Positions 19,632 through 28,586 of a stretch of 64,000 nt of DNA are shown in pieces (position 1 is the stretch's first letter; each line of letters opens with the position of its first letter). A program made the position numbers and the translations under genes. The notes under the pieces were generated by a model. That model worked only from the letters and a program-made list of their open reading frames with translations. It did not search any database and was not told the origin of the DNA. Source of the DNA: Microbulbifer taiwanensis (GTDB lineage: Bacteria > Pseudomonadota > Gammaproteobacteria > Pseudomonadales > Cellvibrionaceae); NCBI RefSeq assembly GCF_014904815.1, contig NZ_JACZFR010000014.1, positions 1 to 64,000 on the forward strand, given 5' to 3'.

Positions 19632-21623
19632 ATGAGGAAAACGATAATGAAGACAATGTTCCGTGGTCTGGCTGTCGCCATGGCGCTGGCATCCAGCCAG
19701 GTTGCCGCCTACAGCTGTGGCGATACAGACGTCATATACAACCTCTACGATATGTTGTCGGAGATTGAAAACAGCAATGGCCCCGGCACCATAGGCCCCC
19801 GCCGCCTGGTCACCAATCAGGTATCCGAGATAGTGGCATTCACGGATAAGCGCTTTATCCAACCCCACCCGATGGACGTCGATCAAATTACCGTCAGGTT
19901 CACCAAGGAGCGGGGTACCTGGTTGGGCGGCGGCGTGGTCGAGGTGGTTTGCACAACTGATACCTACGGCAATGTGCAGAAGCTCGAAGAGGTGAAATTC
20001 AGCGGCGGCAGGAAAAACATTGGCGACGTGAAAACGCGCACTTACAGCGGCTTGAAAGGCAAGCGCCTTTCGATTCACGCGGTCGGCATAGGCGCGGTCG
20101 GAAGCTCGAGAATCCGCTTCGACCTGGTGCGCAATGCCAGTGAGGGCCAGCCGTGGATACCGGATATGACAGCGCCAGCCGGGCCCATCCCCGGTTTCGC
20201 GGACGTGCATGTGCACCAGGCGGCCGACTTGGCTTACAGCAAGGGGTGGTACTGGGGCAGCCACCAGCCCGGGGACCTGATGGCCCGGGTGCCCATGTGT
20301 TCCGGCGATAACCACGGAACCCTGGAGCCCCTGGGGATAGAGATCCACGAACTGGGCAATGCCCACCTGGGGCAGACCAGCGGCTATCCGGATTTCAACA
20401 ACTGGCCGCGCTGGAACGATATCAAGCACCAGCAGGTCACTGCGGAGTGGCTGAAGGATGCGCATGAGAGGGGCCTGACGCTGATGGTTGCATCAGTCGT
20501 CGCCAACCAGACCCTGGCCGCAGGCATGATCGCCTCGGGCAACCACGACAATCGCACTGCCCCATTCGATATGGAATCGGTTCGCCACCAGATCAGCGAG
20601 CTGAAAAAGATGGACGAATCGGAAGACTGGTTCGAGATAGTACTGGATCCCTGGCATGCCCGCCGCGCGGTTGCCGAGGGCAAGCTCGCCGTTGTCCTGG
20701 CCATTGAAGCCAGCCACTTGTTTCCGGATGACGATGGTCCCTGGCGCGAGCAGCTGTACGACGTCTATGACATGGGCGTGCGTGCGCTACAGATTGCCCA
20801 CCAGACCAACAACGACTTCTCCGGTGCGGCCTACCACCAGGACATCTTTGAAATCGTCACTCAGCTCAAGGCCTGGTATACCGGCGAGGTTGACTACGCC
20901 GAAGCCAGCGACGGCGTGCACAACGATATTGGTCTGAGTGTTCAGGGCTATGAACTGCTGGAAGAGATGATTCGCCTGAACATGATTATCGATATGGCCC
21001 ACCTGCCATTGAAGTCCCAGCGCGAAATCTTCCAGCTAGTGTCCCAGTACCACGACTACTATCCGCTGTTTAACTCCCATACCCGAATCGATGAGCTGTT
21101 GTACCAGGAGGATAGAGATATCCTGAACGAACATGTAACCACTGACGAAACCCTGGAGTTTTACCGCGCAACGGGTGGTGTTATCGGATTGCGCACCGGG
21201 TTGCAGCGCATGAAAGACTATCCAGCTTCCGGTGTTGTGAACAACTGCGATGGCTCCGCGCGCTCCATCGCCCAGTTCTACCGCTACGCGGCCGATCGCG
21301 GCGTGAAGACGGCATTTGCTTCCGACTTCAACGGGTTTATCGAGATGAACCCGCCGCGCTTCGGAGCAGATGCCTGTGCGAGTGCGCCGGACGAAGTCTC
21401 GCGCCTGGTGCAGGCCGCGGCACAGGGAAGTGAAGACCCCGGCTGGCCGGATTACATCCGCGAATACAACGAGAAGGGCACTGCACATATCGGCCTGCTG
21501 CCCGCACTCTTGTGGGATATAGGAGAGGTCGGCGCGGATACCGCCGATCTCGAAAACTCCTCCGAGTCCATGGTCGTCATGTGGGAGAGGATCTACGATC
21601 CCAATCGTCAGAGGGTTCTATAG
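19632..21623 (+). CDS. Secreted M19 (membrane dipeptidase)-like metallopeptidase
   Basis: Exported protein of 663 residues. The signal peptide is MKTMFRGLAVAMALASSQVA (from the sixth residue) ending before AYSCGD. Residues about 30-185 form an N-terminal region I do not recognise. From residue 190 the amidohydrolase-type barrel of renal dipeptidases is seen: FADVHVH (His193, His195), HLFPDD/GVRALQIAHQ, IDMAHLP, NSHTRIDELL and the late FASDFNGF (about residue 562, compare GSDFDG of M19). M19 enzymes hydrolyse dipeptides with a two-zinc centre. The family is usually 320-450 residues; the extra N-terminal domain and inserts make it unusual. It may be controlled by the neighbouring AraC-type regulator (inference). 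Confidence 0.78.
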   Translation: MRKTIMKTMFRGLAVAMALASSQVAAYSCGDTDVIYNLYDMLSEIENSNGPGTIGPRRLVTNQVSEIVAFTDKRFIQPHPMDVDQITVRFTKERGTWLGGGVVEVVCTTDTYGNVQKLEEVKFSGGRKNIGDVKTRTYSGLKGKRLSIHAVGIGAVGSSRIRFDLVRNASEGQPWIPDMTAPAGPIPGFADVHVHQAADLAYSKGWYWGSHQPGDLMARVPMCSGDNHGTLEPLGIEIHELGNAHLGQTSGYPDFNNWPRWNDIKHQQVTAEWLKDAHERGLTLMVASVVANQTLAAGMIASGNHDNRTAPFDMESVRHQISELKKMDESEDWFEIVLDPWHARRAVAEGKLAVVLAIEASHLFPDDDGPWREQLYDVYDMGVRALQIAHQTNNDFSGAAYHQDIFEIVTQLKAWYTGEVDYAEASDGVHNDIGLSVQGYELLEEMIRLNMIIDMAHLPLKSQREIFQLVSQYHDYYPLFNSHTRIDELLYQEDRDILNEHVTTDETLEFYRATGGVIGLRTGLQRMKDYPASGVVNNCDGSARSIAQFYRYAADRGVKTAFASDFNGFIEMNPPRFGADACASAPDEVSRLVQAAAQGSEDPGWPDYIREYNEKGTAHIGLLPALLWDIGEVGADTADLENSSESMVVMWERIYDPNRQRVL

Positions 21624-21657
21624 AGGGTTCGTTCAGAAGCACTCGCTAGCGGAACAG

Positions 21658-21680
21658 GCCCCGCCCGCGCGGGGCTTCAG
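21658..21680 (+). terminator. GC-rich hairpin after the M19-like gene
   Basis: GCCCCGC (21658-21664) pairs with GCGGGGC (21669-21675) over a 4-base loop, followed only by TTCAGT. It is stable but lacks a true T run. Confidence 0.35.
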
Positions 21681-21780
21681 TATGAGAGTGCCTTTTCGAT
21701 TGGCGCCCTCCTCTCGCTCAAATGTCGAACACCGTGCTATAACCAGCCTTCCGCGGTATCGACGATGAGAGGATCGACCC

Positions 21781-22596
21781 ATGACCACCGCAGAAAAAAC
21801 AACAGAAAAGGCGGATATCAGCGACGCGGTAATGAACGGCGACGTCAATATGCTGATTGGCGAGCCGTCGCTGCCACCGGACCAGGTGCGCGAGGAGCGC
21901 AAGCGGAAGCTCACCGCCGCCTTCCGCCTGTTTGGCAAATTCGGCTTCGACGAGGGTGTCGCCGGCCATATCACGGTGCGGGATCCCGAGCTGGAAGACC
22001 ACTTCTGGGTCAATCCCATGGGAGTCTCTTTCAAGCTGCTGAAAATGTCGCAGCTGCTGCTGGTCAATCACAAGGGCGAAGTGGTCGAGGGCGACGGCTA
22101 CCTGAACGGTGCCGCCTTCACCATCCACTCCCATATCCACCGCATGCGCCCGGATGTGGTGGCCGCGGCCCACGCCCACTCCCTGCACGGCAAGGCCTGG
22201 TCCTCCCTAGGGCGCCTGCTGGATCCGATCACCCAGGATGCCTGTGCCTTCTTCGGCGACCACGGCCTGCTCGATACCTTCTCCGGCGTGGTGCTGGAGG
22301 TGGGGGAAGGCGAGGCGCTGGCCCGCGCACTGGGCAACAGGAAGGCGCTGATACTGCAGAACCACGGCCTGCTTACCGTCGGCAAGTCGATCGACGAGGC
22401 CGCCTGGTGGTATATCACCATGGAGCGCAGCTGCCAGGCGCAGCTGCTGGCGGAGGCCGCCGGTGAGCCGGTCTTGATTGAGCCGGAAGTGGCGATACGC
22501 ACCCGTGCGGTAGTGGGTACCGAGCTGGCGGGACTCTTCAGCTTCCAGCCGCTTTATAACGTGATCTGCGCCGAACAGCCGGAAATGTTCGACTAG
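21781..22596 (+). CDS. Class II aldolase/adducin domain protein
   Basis: Zinc-dependent aldolase fold, 271 residues. The N-terminal 40 residues are polar and non-conserved. The domain (about residues 45-245) contains GFDEGVAGHITVRDPE, WVNPMGVSF, HSHIHRMRPDVVAAAHAHS (with the HxH zinc pair) and LQNHGLLTVGKSIDEA with the third His. Proteins of this subgroup are widely annotated but mostly without known substrate. The gene stands alone, with GAGAGGATCGACCC before the start, 59 bases before an antiporter gene. Confidence 0.88.
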   Translation: MTTAEKTTEKADISDAVMNGDVNMLIGEPSLPPDQVREERKRKLTAAFRLFGKFGFDEGVAGHITVRDPELEDHFWVNPMGVSFKLLKMSQLLLVNHKGEVVEGDGYLNGAAFTIHSHIHRMRPDVVAAAHAHSLHGKAWSSLGRLLDPITQDACAFFGDHGLLDTFSGVVLEVGEGEALARALGNRKALILQNHGLLTVGKSIDEAAWWYITMERSCQAQLLAEAAGEPVLIEPEVAIRTRAVVGTELAGLFSFQPLYNVICAEQPEMFD

Positions 22597-22655
22597 CACT
22601 GCGGCGGTTCCGCTCTCCTATACTCGCTGTACCCCATTCGATCTACGCGAGCGCG

Positions 22656-24281
22656 ATGCACTACGTCGTCCTGGCTCTGGTCCTGCTGCTGGCGGTGGCA
22701 GTCAGCGGTATGATCGCGCGCCTCTCCCCGCTGCGCCTGCCGCTGCCGCTGATACAGATTGCGGCCGGCGCCCTGCTCGGCGGCCCGCTGGGCGTCGAGA
22801 TTCCGCTGGATCCGGAAATCTTCTTTCTGCTGTTTATCCCCCCGCTGTTGTTCCTGGACGGCTGGCGCATTCCCAAGGGCGCTTTCTTTCGCGATCTGCG
22901 ACCGATACTGACACTGGCCGTGGGCCTGGTGATTTTTACCGTCGTGGGGATGGGCTTCTTTATCCACTGGCTGGTGCCTTCCATGCCGCTGGCGGTGTCC
23001 TTTGCCGTGGCCGCAATACTGGCGCCGACGGATCCGGTAGCGGTATCCGCGGTGCGCGGCGACACGCCGGTGCCGCCGCGAATGCACCATATCCTCGAGG
23101 GCGAGGCACTGCTCAACGACGCTTCCGGGCTGGACCTGTTCCGCATCGCGGTGGCGGCGGTAGTGACCGGCAGTTTTTCACTGATGGAGACGGCGGTGGG
23201 TTTTGTCTGGGTGGCCTGTGTGGGTGTGGCCATCGGCGTTGCAGTGTCCTTCGTTTGCGGCTACGCGCTACGCGGGCTGGCGCGGATCGGCGGTGAGGAT
23301 ACCGGCGTGCAGATCCTGGTTAGCCTGCTGCTGCCCTTTGCCGCCTACCTGGCCGCCGAGCACCTGGGCGGTTCCGGCATTCTGGCGGCGGCGACGGCCG
23401 GAATTGCCAGCCACTATGTCAACCTGCACGGCTCAGAGCTGTCCACCACACGTATGGAGCGCAGGGCTGTGTGGAATATGGTGCAGGGGGTGATGAACGG
23501 TGTCATCTTTCTCCTGTTGGGGGAGCAACTGGTGCGCATTTTCACCGGGGATCTGGGCGAGGTGCGCCTGAGTCATTTCGGCGTTGGTGTCCTGCTGTTC
23601 TACGTGGCGGCGATTACCGCGGCGCTGCTGGCGCTGCGCTTTATCTGGGTCTGGGTACCGCTGTACTTTTCCAAACCGATCAATATCCAACTGGGCCGTC
23701 GCGGGCGCCTGCTGTTGGTGACGGCGGCCTCTGTCGCCGGTGTGCGCGGAGTCATAACCCTGGCCGGCGTGCTGTCGCTGCCGCTGTTGTTGCCGGACGG
23801 TTCGCCGTTTCCGGCGCGGCACCTGGCGGTGGTGATAGCGACGGGGGTGATCCTGCTGTCCCTGCTCCTGGCCTGCCTCACCCTGCCGGCCCTGATACGT
23901 CGCCTGCCCACGACGCCCCAGCTGCAGACCCTCGACGATGAACTGGGTGCGCGCCAGACTGCGGCGAGGGCGGCGATCGCGCGGCTGGAGTCCCTGCGCA
24001 GTGGCATAGAGGATTCGGATGGTGATGCGGGTATAGAGCGGGAGGCGCTCGACTATCTGCTGGAGCTCTACCGGCGCCGGTTGACCAGTGGCGACAGCGA
24101 AAACGACGACCGCATCTGGGCCCTGGCCGGGGTCGAGCGACAGTTCCGCCTCGCGGCCCTGGCCGCAGAGCGCGACCAGCTATACCAGCTGCGCTTCCGG
24201 CACCAGATCGACGACGAACTGCACCGCAAGCTGGTGCTCGAGGTGGACCTGCTGGAGGCCAGCCTCGGCTCGCGGGGCTGA
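22656..24281 (+). CDS. Na+/H+ antiporter, CPA1 family (NhaP/YjcE-like)
   Basis: Inner-membrane cation/proton antiporter, 541 residues. About 12 hydrophobic segments lie in residues 1-410, including the CPA1 ion-binding motif LAPTDPVAVSAV (about 122-133) and EGEALLNDASGLDLFR (about 148-163). A hydrophilic C-terminal tail (410-541) of charged helices follows, ending LEVDLLEASLGSRG. It ends one base before the stop of the convergent antiporter on the other strand. First of three consecutive antiporters here. Confidence 0.92.
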   Translation: MHYVVLALVLLLAVAVSGMIARLSPLRLPLPLIQIAAGALLGGPLGVEIPLDPEIFFLLFIPPLLFLDGWRIPKGAFFRDLRPILTLAVGLVIFTVVGMGFFIHWLVPSMPLAVSFAVAAILAPTDPVAVSAVRGDTPVPPRMHHILEGEALLNDASGLDLFRIAVAAVVTGSFSLMETAVGFVWVACVGVAIGVAVSFVCGYALRGLARIGGEDTGVQILVSLLLPFAAYLAAEHLGGSGILAAATAGIASHYVNLHGSELSTTRMERRAVWNMVQGVMNGVIFLLLGEQLVRIFTGDLGEVRLSHFGVGVLLFYVAAITAALLALRFIWVWVPLYFSKPINIQLGRRGRLLLVTAASVAGVRGVITLAGVLSLPLLLPDGSPFPARHLAVVIATGVILLSLLLACLTLPALIRRLPTTPQLQTLDDELGARQTAARAAIARLESLRSGIEDSDGDAGIEREALDYLLELYRRRLTSGDSENDDRIWALAGVERQFRLAALAAERDQLYQLRFRHQIDDELHRKLVLEVDLLEASLGSRG

Positions 24282-24282
24282 C

Positions 24283-26127
24283 TCAAAGTCCTGGCCTGGA
24301 ATCCTCCCAGTAGTGATCCAGGTGCAGGTCCTTGTCGCGCCTGTCCTCGCGCAGCGCCTGCAGCAACTGTTCGCGGTAGATGCGCGTCTGCGCGATATGC
24401 TGGGACTCGTCGCGCCAGTAGGGAAACAGGGATTCCAGCATACGCTGGTCGTGCTGCTTGAACTTGCGCGCTGCGCGCCTGGCCTGCAGCGGGCTCAGGC
24501 CCAGCAGTTCCAGCGCCCGCTCGCCGATGGACAGGGCCGAGTCCACCGTCTCGCGAAATATATAGTGCACCCCCGCCTCCATCAGCGCGTACTGGTGCAT
24601 GCGGTTGCGTGCCCGCGCCAGTATCGTCAGGTGTGGGAAGTACTTGCGCAGCTGCGCGACGATTTCCAGAGACGCCGCCTGGTCACTGAGGGTCAGAATC
24701 ACCAGTTTCGCATTCCGGGCGCCGGCGGCGCGCAGCAGGTCCTCGCGCGAGGCGTCGCCGTAATAGGCCTGGATGCCGTAGCGGCGCACCAGGTCCAGCT
24801 GCTCGGCGTTGCGCTCCAGCAGCGTGGTGTCGAAGCCGCAGGCGTTCAGCAGGCGCCCGGCTATCTGGCCGAAGCGACCGTAACCGACGATGATGACCGG
24901 CGAGCCTTGATCCACCGGCGGTTCCTCTTCCCGTTCATCGCTCTCCGCACCGCGCCGGTAGCGCGGCTGTATGAGCTGCTCGTACATCAGCAGCAATATC
25001 GGCGTCAGCGCCATCGACAGCGCGATAACGGCGATCAGCAGGTTGCCGCTCATTCCGTCGAGGACGTTGTTCTGCACGGCAAAGGAGATCAGCACGAAGC
25101 CGAATTCCCCGGCCTGCGCCAGTGACAGCGCAAACAGCCAGTCTTCACCCGGTGACAGGCGGGTCGCGCGGGCCAGAGCAAACAGCACGGCGAACTTGAC
25201 CGCCACCAGCAGCAGCACCAGCCCGAGCAGCAGCAGTGGGTACTGGGCGATCAGGTTGAAATTCAGGCTGGCGCCGACGGCGATAAAGAAGAGCCCCAGC
25301 AGCAGTCCCTTGAACGGTTGTATGTCCGCCTCCAGTTCGTGGCGGAACTCGCTTTCGGCGAGCAGCACGCCGGCCAGGAAGGTACCCAGTGCCGGTGACA
25401 GATCCAGCCAGCTCATCACCGCAGCGGCAGCGAGTACAATCATCAGCGAGGAGACGGTAAACATCTCCCGCACCTGGCTGCCGGCCACCAGGCGCAATAG
25501 CGGACCCAACAGATAGCGCCCGGCCACCGCAAAGGCGGCGAGGGTGCCGATCAGGGCCAGGCCATAGTGCCAGCCGCCGAGGCCACCGTCGTTTGCCTCC
25601 GGCGGGCTGCCGGACAGCAGCGGCAGCAGCGCCAGTATCGGGATCACGGCGATATCCTGAAACAACAGCACACCGAAGGCGCCGCGCCCGCCCTGGGTTT
25701 TCAGCAGCCCCTTCTCGGTCAGGGATTGCAGCACTATGGCCGTAGAGGAGAGCGCCAGAATCAGTCCTATCGCCACCGCACTGCGCCAGTCCTCCCTGAA
25801 CAGCAGCAGGGCCACTGCCGCCACGGCGGCGGCGGTGAGCAGCAGCTGGGCGCTGCCAGTGCCGAGAATGGCGCCGCGCATCTGCCATAGCTTGCGCGGC
25901 TGCAGTTCCAGGCCGATCAGGAACAGCATCAGTGCCACGCCGAACTCGGCCACGTGCATCTCATCGCTGGCGTCGCCCACCAGGCCCAGCGCGTGGGGGC
26001 CTATGGCGACGCCGGCGAGCAGGTAGCCGAGTACCGAGCCCAGGCCCAGCCGGGTTGCGATGGGTACGGCGATCACCGCCGCGGTCAGGTAGATGACGGC
26101 CTGCAGCAGGAATCCGGTTTCTTCCAT
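24283..26127 (-). CDS. Monovalent cation:proton antiporter, CPA2 family (KefB/KefC-like) with RCK domain
   Basis: 614 residues. About 12 membrane segments in residues 1-385 have the KefC-type motifs GYLLAGVAIGPHALGL, LALSSTAIVLQSL and FQDIAVIP. A cytoplasmic TrkA-N/RCK domain begins near residue 407 with VIIVGYGRFGQIAGRLL, a Rossmann NAD-binding loop, and ends near 530. The tail has a KefC-like charged helix. Such proteins export K+ with gating by nucleotide or glutathione conjugates; a separate KefF/KefG subunit was not seen nearby. The start ATG is clear and the next antiporter is 34 bases upstream on the same strand, so they may be cotranscribed. Confidence 0.92.
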   Translation of the reverse strand: MEETGFLLQAVIYLTAAVIAVPIATRLGLGSVLGYLLAGVAIGPHALGLVGDASDEMHVAEFGVALMLFLIGLELQPRKLWQMRGAILGTGSAQLLLTAAAVAAVALLLFREDWRSAVAIGLILALSSTAIVLQSLTEKGLLKTQGGRGAFGVLLFQDIAVIPILALLPLLSGSPPEANDGGLGGWHYGLALIGTLAAFAVAGRYLLGPLLRLVAGSQVREMFTVSSLMIVLAAAAVMSWLDLSPALGTFLAGVLLAESEFRHELEADIQPFKGLLLGLFFIAVGASLNFNLIAQYPLLLLGLVLLLVAVKFAVLFALARATRLSPGEDWLFALSLAQAGEFGFVLISFAVQNNVLDGMSGNLLIAVIALSMALTPILLLMYEQLIQPRYRRGAESDEREEEPPVDQGSPVIIVGYGRFGQIAGRLLNACGFDTTLLERNAEQLDLVRRYGIQAYYGDASREDLLRAAGARNAKLVILTLSDQAASLEIVAQLRKYFPHLTILARARNRMHQYALMEAGVHYIFRETVDSALSIGERALELLGLSPLQARRAARKFKQHDQRMLESLFPYWRDESQHIAQTRIYREQLLQALREDRRDKDLHLDHYWEDSRPGL

Positions 26128-26161
26128 GGCGATCTATCGGTTCTTATCGGTGATTTTGCCG

Positions 26162-27454
26162 CTACTGTGCCGGCTCGGGCATGCGCTCCGGCTCGGCGAT
26201 ATCGCGGCTGCGGCGGATCAGCGGGGCTATGGTGGAGCCCTGCACGACGATGGAGAAGAGTACCACGCCGTAGGTCATCACCACCCACAGGTGGCGCAGG
26301 TCCTGGCCCTGGATCATTGCGTGGCCGGCGGGAATCGACATCGCCAGCGCCAGCGCCAGGCTGCCGCGCAGGCCGCCCCAGATCAGGATGCGCTCGGTAT
26401 AGGGGTGGTAGCGGCGGAACCGCTTCAGGATCGTAAAGGGCACAGTCACCGCCAGCGCGCGCGCCAGCAGCACTATGACGATGCCGGCCACCATCAGCAG
26501 GTAGTCGAAGGGCCGCAGGTTGATGGTGATCAGGAAGAGGCCCACCAGCAGGAACAGGATGCCGTTCATAAAGTCCTCGGTGATCTCCCAGAAATTGTCC
26601 AGCTCGTGCTGGCTCACCCGGGAGAAGCCGGTCTCGCGGGTGAAGTTGCCGATGATGATGCCGCTGATCACCATCGCCAGGGCGCCGGACACGCCGAGGA
26701 TATTGGCCAGGGAGAAGCCGGCGGTGGGAATCACCAGGGTCAGCATCAGTTCCAGGCTGTGGTTGCTGGTGGCGCCGATCAGCCAGTGGAAGAGGCCGCC
26801 GATCGCCAGCCCCAGTGCTATGCCGCCCAGCGCCTCCACCGCGAACAGATGCGCCACCGAAGGCAGCGTCGGTTCGCCGCCCTCAAACGCGACCGCGTAG
26901 ATCACCGCGAAGACCACTATGCCGAAGCCGTCGTTGAACAGGGACTCCCCCTCCACCTGGATCGACACCTGCTCAGGCGCCTTGAGGCTCTTGATGATCG
27001 CCAGTACCGCGATAGGGTCCGTGGGAGAGATAAGGGCGCCGAACAGCAGGCAGTAGACGAAGGCCACAGGCATGCCCACCAGTTGCAGGAACCAGTAGAG
27101 CAGCGCGCCGACCGCGAAGGTGGAGATCAAGGTGCCGAACACCGCCAGCAGGCTGATTTCCAGCCGCTGGTTGCGCAGTGCCAGCAGGTCGATGTGCAGG
27201 CTGCCGGCGAACAGCAGGAAGCCGAGCATGCCTTTCAGCAGCAGGTCTTCGAGATTGAGCAGTGGCAGCAACTGGTCGGCCCAGTTGCGCAGGTCGAGCA
27301 GGCCCAGTTTGCCGAGGCCGATCACCAGCAGTGACAGTGCCAGGGAACCGGCAGTGATCGCGATGGTGGTCTGTGCGCGCAGTACATACTGGTTCAGGAA
27401 TCCGAGAAATACCGACACCGCGGCCAGAAAACAAAAGGTGTAATAGACTTCCAT
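26162..27454 (-). CDS. Sodium:proton antiporter, CPA1 family
   Basis: About 430 residues. The motif PTDPIAVLAIIKSL and EGESLFNDGFGIVVFAV are the CPA1 pore signatures, with about 12 membrane segments; it is distinct from the antiporter at 22656 and closer to the YjbQ/NhaP group with GPLF-type ends. The ATG at 27454 (MEVYYTF) is chosen because hydrophobic sequence follows at once; a GTG at 27472 would add six residues, and neither has a strong ribosome site. Upstream lies a REP-like hairpin. Confidence 0.9.
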   Translation of the reverse strand: MEVYYTFCFLAAVSVFLGFLNQYVLRAQTTIAITAGSLALSLLVIGLGKLGLLDLRNWADQLLPLLNLEDLLLKGMLGFLLFAGSLHIDLLALRNQRLEISLLAVFGTLISTFAVGALLYWFLQLVGMPVAFVYCLLFGALISPTDPIAVLAIIKSLKAPEQVSIQVEGESLFNDGFGIVVFAVIYAVAFEGGEPTLPSVAHLFAVEALGGIALGLAIGGLFHWLIGATSNHSLELMLTLVIPTAGFSLANILGVSGALAMVISGIIIGNFTRETGFSRVSQHELDNFWEITEDFMNGILFLLVGLFLITINLRPFDYLLMVAGIVIVLLARALAVTVPFTILKRFRRYHPYTERILIWGGLRGSLALALAMSIPAGHAMIQGQDLRHLWVVMTYGVVLFSIVVQGSTIAPLIRRSRDIAEPERMPEPAQ

Positions 27455-27493
27455 ATCGCGCGCGCGGCTCACTTCTCGGGTTGGTTTGGAATC

Positions 27494-27528
27494 TTGTAGG
27501 GGCGGACGGCCGCCCCACCGCTCCTACA
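27494..27528. repeat. REP-like hairpin with TGTAGG...CCTACA borders
   Basis: TGTAGG (27495-27500) pairs with CCTACA (27523-27528), and inner GGGGCGG (27499-27505) pairs with CCGCCCC (27510-27516). It lies between the two minus-strand genes for the pirin and the CPA1 antiporter. Confidence 0.65.
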
Positions 27529-27544
27529 CAGGGAGATAAGGCTA

Positions 27545-28432
27545 TCAGTCGGTCAGCGTGCCGTTATTGTAGTCGCGCAGCGCCTGCTCGATCTCCTCGC
27601 GACTGTTCATCACGAAGGGGCCGTAGTGGGCGACGGGTTCGCGCAGGGGCAGGCCGTGCAGGCACAGCAGGCCGGCTCCCTCTTGGTCCCGGGCGCGCAA
27701 TTGTAGCGACTCACCGGTGCCGTACAACAGCATATTGCCGCGCGCTATGGTGCCGCGCTCGGTCACCAGCGCCCCGCGGTAGACGAACACCATGGTGCTG
27801 TGTTCCAACGGCAGCGGCAGATTGACCTCCGCGCCGGCCGCCAGGCGGATATCGGCGACTGCGGCTTCGGCGGCCGCGTCCGTCAGCGGCGCCCGCCTTT
27901 TCTCCCCGCCGACTGTCCACTCGCCGGCGATCAGGCGGATCAGCGAGCCGGCGCTGTCGAGCGCCAGCTCGGGAATCTCCGCGGACTGGATATCGCGCCA
28001 GGTGGGTTTGCTCATCTTGTCGGCGGCGGCCATGTTGATCCACAGCTGGAAGCCGTGCATGCCGCCCTCCGCAGGGTTCTCGGCCTGGGCCGGCATCTCC
28101 GAGTGCACAATGCCGCGCCCGGCGCGCATCCACTGGGCGCCACCGGAGGATACGGCACCGCGGTTGCCCAGGTGGTCCCGGTGCTCGAACTCGCCGTTCA
28201 GCATATAGGTCAGCGTCTCTATGCCGCGGTGAGGATGGGGCGGAAAGCCGGCGATATAGTCGTCGGCGTTCTCTGAGCGGATCTCGTCCAGCATCAGGAA
28301 GGGGCTGAAGTCCGGGCTGTCGAAACCGGCCACGCGCTGAATCCTTACCCCGGCGCCGTCCGCGGACGCCTGGCTGCCGACACCGCGCAGCAGCGGGCGG
28401 GCGCCGGGCCGTCGTTCAAATGCGTTGTTCAT
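27545..28432 (-). CDS. Pirin family protein (YhaK-like position)
   Basis: Bicupin metal protein of 295 residues. The start ATG at 28432 is fixed by GGAGG six bases upstream. The N-terminal cupin has the metal ligands in HPHRGIETLTYMLNGEFEHRD and the adjoining QWMRAGRGIVHSEMP; the C-terminal cupin is more diverged (INLPLPLEHSTMVFVYRGAL-like segment). Pirins include quercetin 2,3-dioxygenases and redox sensors. It is divergent from a LysR gene that precedes DoxX and glutathionyl-hydroquinone reductase genes, the grouping of E. coli yhaK, yhaJ, yqjF and yqjG, so a role in quinone or electrophile stress is likely (inference). Confidence 0.9.
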   Translation of the reverse strand: MNNAFERRPGARPLLRGVGSQASADGAGVRIQRVAGFDSPDFSPFLMLDEIRSENADDYIAGFPPHPHRGIETLTYMLNGEFEHRDHLGNRGAVSSGGAQWMRAGRGIVHSEMPAQAENPAEGGMHGFQLWINMAAADKMSKPTWRDIQSAEIPELALDSAGSLIRLIAGEWTVGGEKRRAPLTDAAAEAAVADIRLAAGAEVNLPLPLEHSTMVFVYRGALVTERGTIARGNMLLYGTGESLQLRARDQEGAGLLCLHGLPLREPVAHYGPFVMNSREEIEQALRDYNNGTLTD

Positions 28433-28586
28433 GGACACCTCCAATCGTGCGTTTGTAGGCAGTATAGGCCGACGATTTCGATTAAAAATGGTAAAAAATT
28501 GCTACTTTTATTCGAATCCATCGGTTGGTTGCGCTATAGATAATCCCCAACCGCGGAAATCCATTAACAAGGCAAAGGGAGTGCAG

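Noticed and set aside
26093-27334. 413-codon plus-strand frame opposite the CPA1 antiporter
   Set aside because: Low-complexity Gln/His/Asp sequence; the antiporter on the other strand has all family motifs.
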